In this document: piece after piece, positions 7,849 through 8,605 of the stretch
Layout: each line of letters starts with the position of its first letter
How positions within the stretch are numbered: the stretch's first letter is position 1
Origin: JBCDIQ01 sp039024295
GTDB lineage: Bacteria > Bacteroidota > Bacteroidia > J057
Reading direction: 5' to 3'
DNA length: 8,605 nt
Assembly: GCA_039024295.1 (NCBI GenBank)
Contig: JBCDIQ010000256.1
Coordinates: 1-8,605, forward strand
The notes under the pieces: generated by a model
What the model was told of the DNA's origin: nothing
Databases searched by the model: none
What the model saw: only the letters and a program-made list of their open reading frames with translations
Position numbers and translations under genes: made by a program

Positions 7849-8403
7849 CTACGAATTCGAAATCAATACCCCCAGCAAATACACCCACAGAATGCCTAAG
7901 AAGTGCCAAAAATAAACGGCCATCTCGAAGTATTTGCGGGATTTACCTTCATACCCTCGAGATACCACTGCCAGGAAAATCAGTCCTCCGACCAAGTGAA
8001 GGCCGTGCAAGCCCGTGAGGAGGTAAAGGTAATCCATCTTGGGATTGGCAAACTCGGCTCCTTTGGAAGCAAATCCATGCGATTGAAACAGTTCATACCA
8101 TCCATATACCTGAAAAACCAAGAATAGTACCCCTAGCCAAATGGCTGGACGAATCATGCTTCGGGCAGGCTTGGTTTTACGGTTGATGTATCCCAGATGA
8201 AGCAACACACTGCTTCCAATCAAAAACAGGGTATTGAGGTAAAAGATCGCTGGTACATGAAAGCCCTTATCAATATGGGTAGGCGTAATGATGAAGGCCA
8301 ATGTAAGAGTTCCAAACAAGATGATGACCGATATCATCAGGAAGAACATGGCCGTTTTACCTAAGAACGTGGGATTGGTTTCTGTGGCACCAGATATCCG
8401 CAT
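7849..8403 (-). CDS. Heme-copper oxidase subunit III (cytochrome c or quinol oxidase), short five-helix form
   Basis: This 184-residue membrane protein belongs to the cytochrome c oxidase subunit III family (ctaE/coxC/cyoC). It supports the proton-pumping terminal oxidase in the inner membrane, without binding heme or copper itself. Five hydrophobic segments are visible at about 16-39, 51-72, 86-107, 126-147 and 160-181, the layout of the short bacterial form. Family motifs include LNTLFLIGSS (56-65), GWYELF (101-106), LTGLHGLHLVGG (129-140, with H133 and H136) and YFWHFLGILWVYLL (164-177). ATG 8403 is the only ATG before the in-frame stop at 8449-8451, and no clear ribosome site precedes it. 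Subunits I, II and IV are not in the window, so it is either the last gene of an operon to the right or a detached copy. Whether the donor is cytochrome c or quinol cannot be told. It is transcribed towards the toxin-antitoxin cassette. Confidence 0.92.
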   Translation of the reverse strand: MRISGATETNPTFLGKTAMFFLMISVIILFGTLTLAFIITPTHIDKGFHVPAIFYLNTLFLIGSSVLLHLGYINRKTKPARSMIRPAIWLGVLFLVFQVYGWYELFQSHGFASKGAEFANPKMDYLYLLTGLHGLHLVGGLIFLAVVSRGYEGKSRKYFEMAVYFWHFLGILWVYLLGVLISNS

Positions 8404-8481
8404 GTCAGTACTGCATTTTGAATGATAAGAATATGTAGGAACAACAATTTATGGCCCAAAGTGTTCCTCCACATTTAGAAC

Positions 8482-8512
8482 AAAAAAGAAGGGAATGCCT
8501 ACAGGCAGCCCC
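8482..8512 (-). terminator. Leftward intrinsic terminator upstream of the oxidase gene
   Basis: On the minus strand, arms at 8512-8504 and 8499-8491 form a nine-base stem with one mismatch and one G-U pair around a four-base loop. It is followed by a T-rich run (the complement of 8490-8482, TTCTTTTTT). It should end a leftward unit entering from beyond 8605. It lies about 80 bases before the oxidase start, so that gene would need its own promoter or read-through. No TAnnTTTG element was found in the gap. Confidence 0.6.
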
Positions 8513-8521
8513 TTCGAACAT

Positions 8522-8605
8522 CTAAAAACACACAGAATTACCCTTGTAACGCGTTCGAAGGAATTTGGTGGCCTGTGTTAGGCAATTGCTGGTCTCAAAA
8601 GTAAC
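8522..8605 (-). other. Folded leftward segment, possible gene tail or RNA 3' part
   Basis: Two readings are possible for this edge segment. First, a minus-strand frame is open from the window edge to TAG at 8522-8524 (27 codons, no recognised motif), ending ten bases before the terminator hairpin, as a protein tail might. Second, the segment folds: 8530-8535 pairs with 8573-8578, 8536-8539 with 8562-8565, and 8542-8545 with 8558-8561, with a seven-base bulge. That could be the 3' part of a small RNA ending at the terminator. The window cuts it off, so neither can be settled. Confidence 0.2.

Noticed and set aside
7903..8127. 74-codon plus-strand frame opposite the oxidase gene
   Set aside because: The minus strand here encodes a clear membrane protein with conserved family motifs. 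The plus-strand product has no such features and is a shadow.
8406..8413. CAGTACTG palindrome just upstream of the oxidase start
   Set aside because: It is eight bases long and a single occurrence. Such palindromes are common by chance, and no regulator is implied by the context.
8551..8580. GTTCGAA motif resembling a tRNA T-loop
   Set aside because: No acceptor, D or anticodon arms could be built around it on either strand.

Overview
The window looks like part of a Bacteroidota chromosome, probably from the Saprospiria or Cytophagia side of the phylum. Four sequence traits support this. The giant protein ends in a type A type IX secretion (T9SS) sorting domain. That protein also carries a DUF7619-like domain next to ASPIC/UnbV and FG-GAP repeats. 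A TTG-N19-TAnnTTTG promoter of Bacteroidota type lies in front of it. Start codons mostly lack a strong Shine-Dalgarno sequence. The assignment rests on these traits only; no database search was possible.

Layout. Positions 1-176 are a leader with one good promoter candidate. Positions 177-6749 (+) encode one 2190-residue exported surface or secreted protein. In order it has an N-terminal signal/membrane segment, about 1,230 residues of Cys-containing Ig-like/DUF11-like modules, a seven-bladed FG-GAP/VCBS propeller, an ASPIC/UnbV domain, an SdrD-B/carboxypeptidase-regulatory-like domain, a DUF11-like domain, a DUF7619-like domain, and the T9SS tail. A strong intrinsic terminator with a GAAA tetraloop closes this unit at 6794-6830.

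Positions 6901-7577 (+) hold a visibly AT-richer two-gene cassette: a 61-residue antitoxin-like protein and a 148-residue PIN-domain nuclease. This is very likely a type II toxin-antitoxin pair. An inverted repeat sits just upstream as a possible operator. An imperfect 22-23 bp direct repeat lies on each side of the cassette. Positions 7578-7848 are intergenic and hold a start-less, basic open frame that may be a gene relic.

Positions 7849-8403 (-) encode a short, five-helix heme-copper oxidase subunit III, convergent with the cassette. Upstream of it, 8404-8605 holds a leftward-reading terminator-like hairpin and further folded sequence, which should end a unit entering from beyond the right edge.

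The three units show no shared pathway: a secreted surface protein, a mobile-type toxin-antitoxin module, and a respiratory chain component. The most unusual object is the giant secreted protein. The toxin-antitoxin cassette and its flanks are the most likely recent insertion. I did not find a clearly new multi-gene system.
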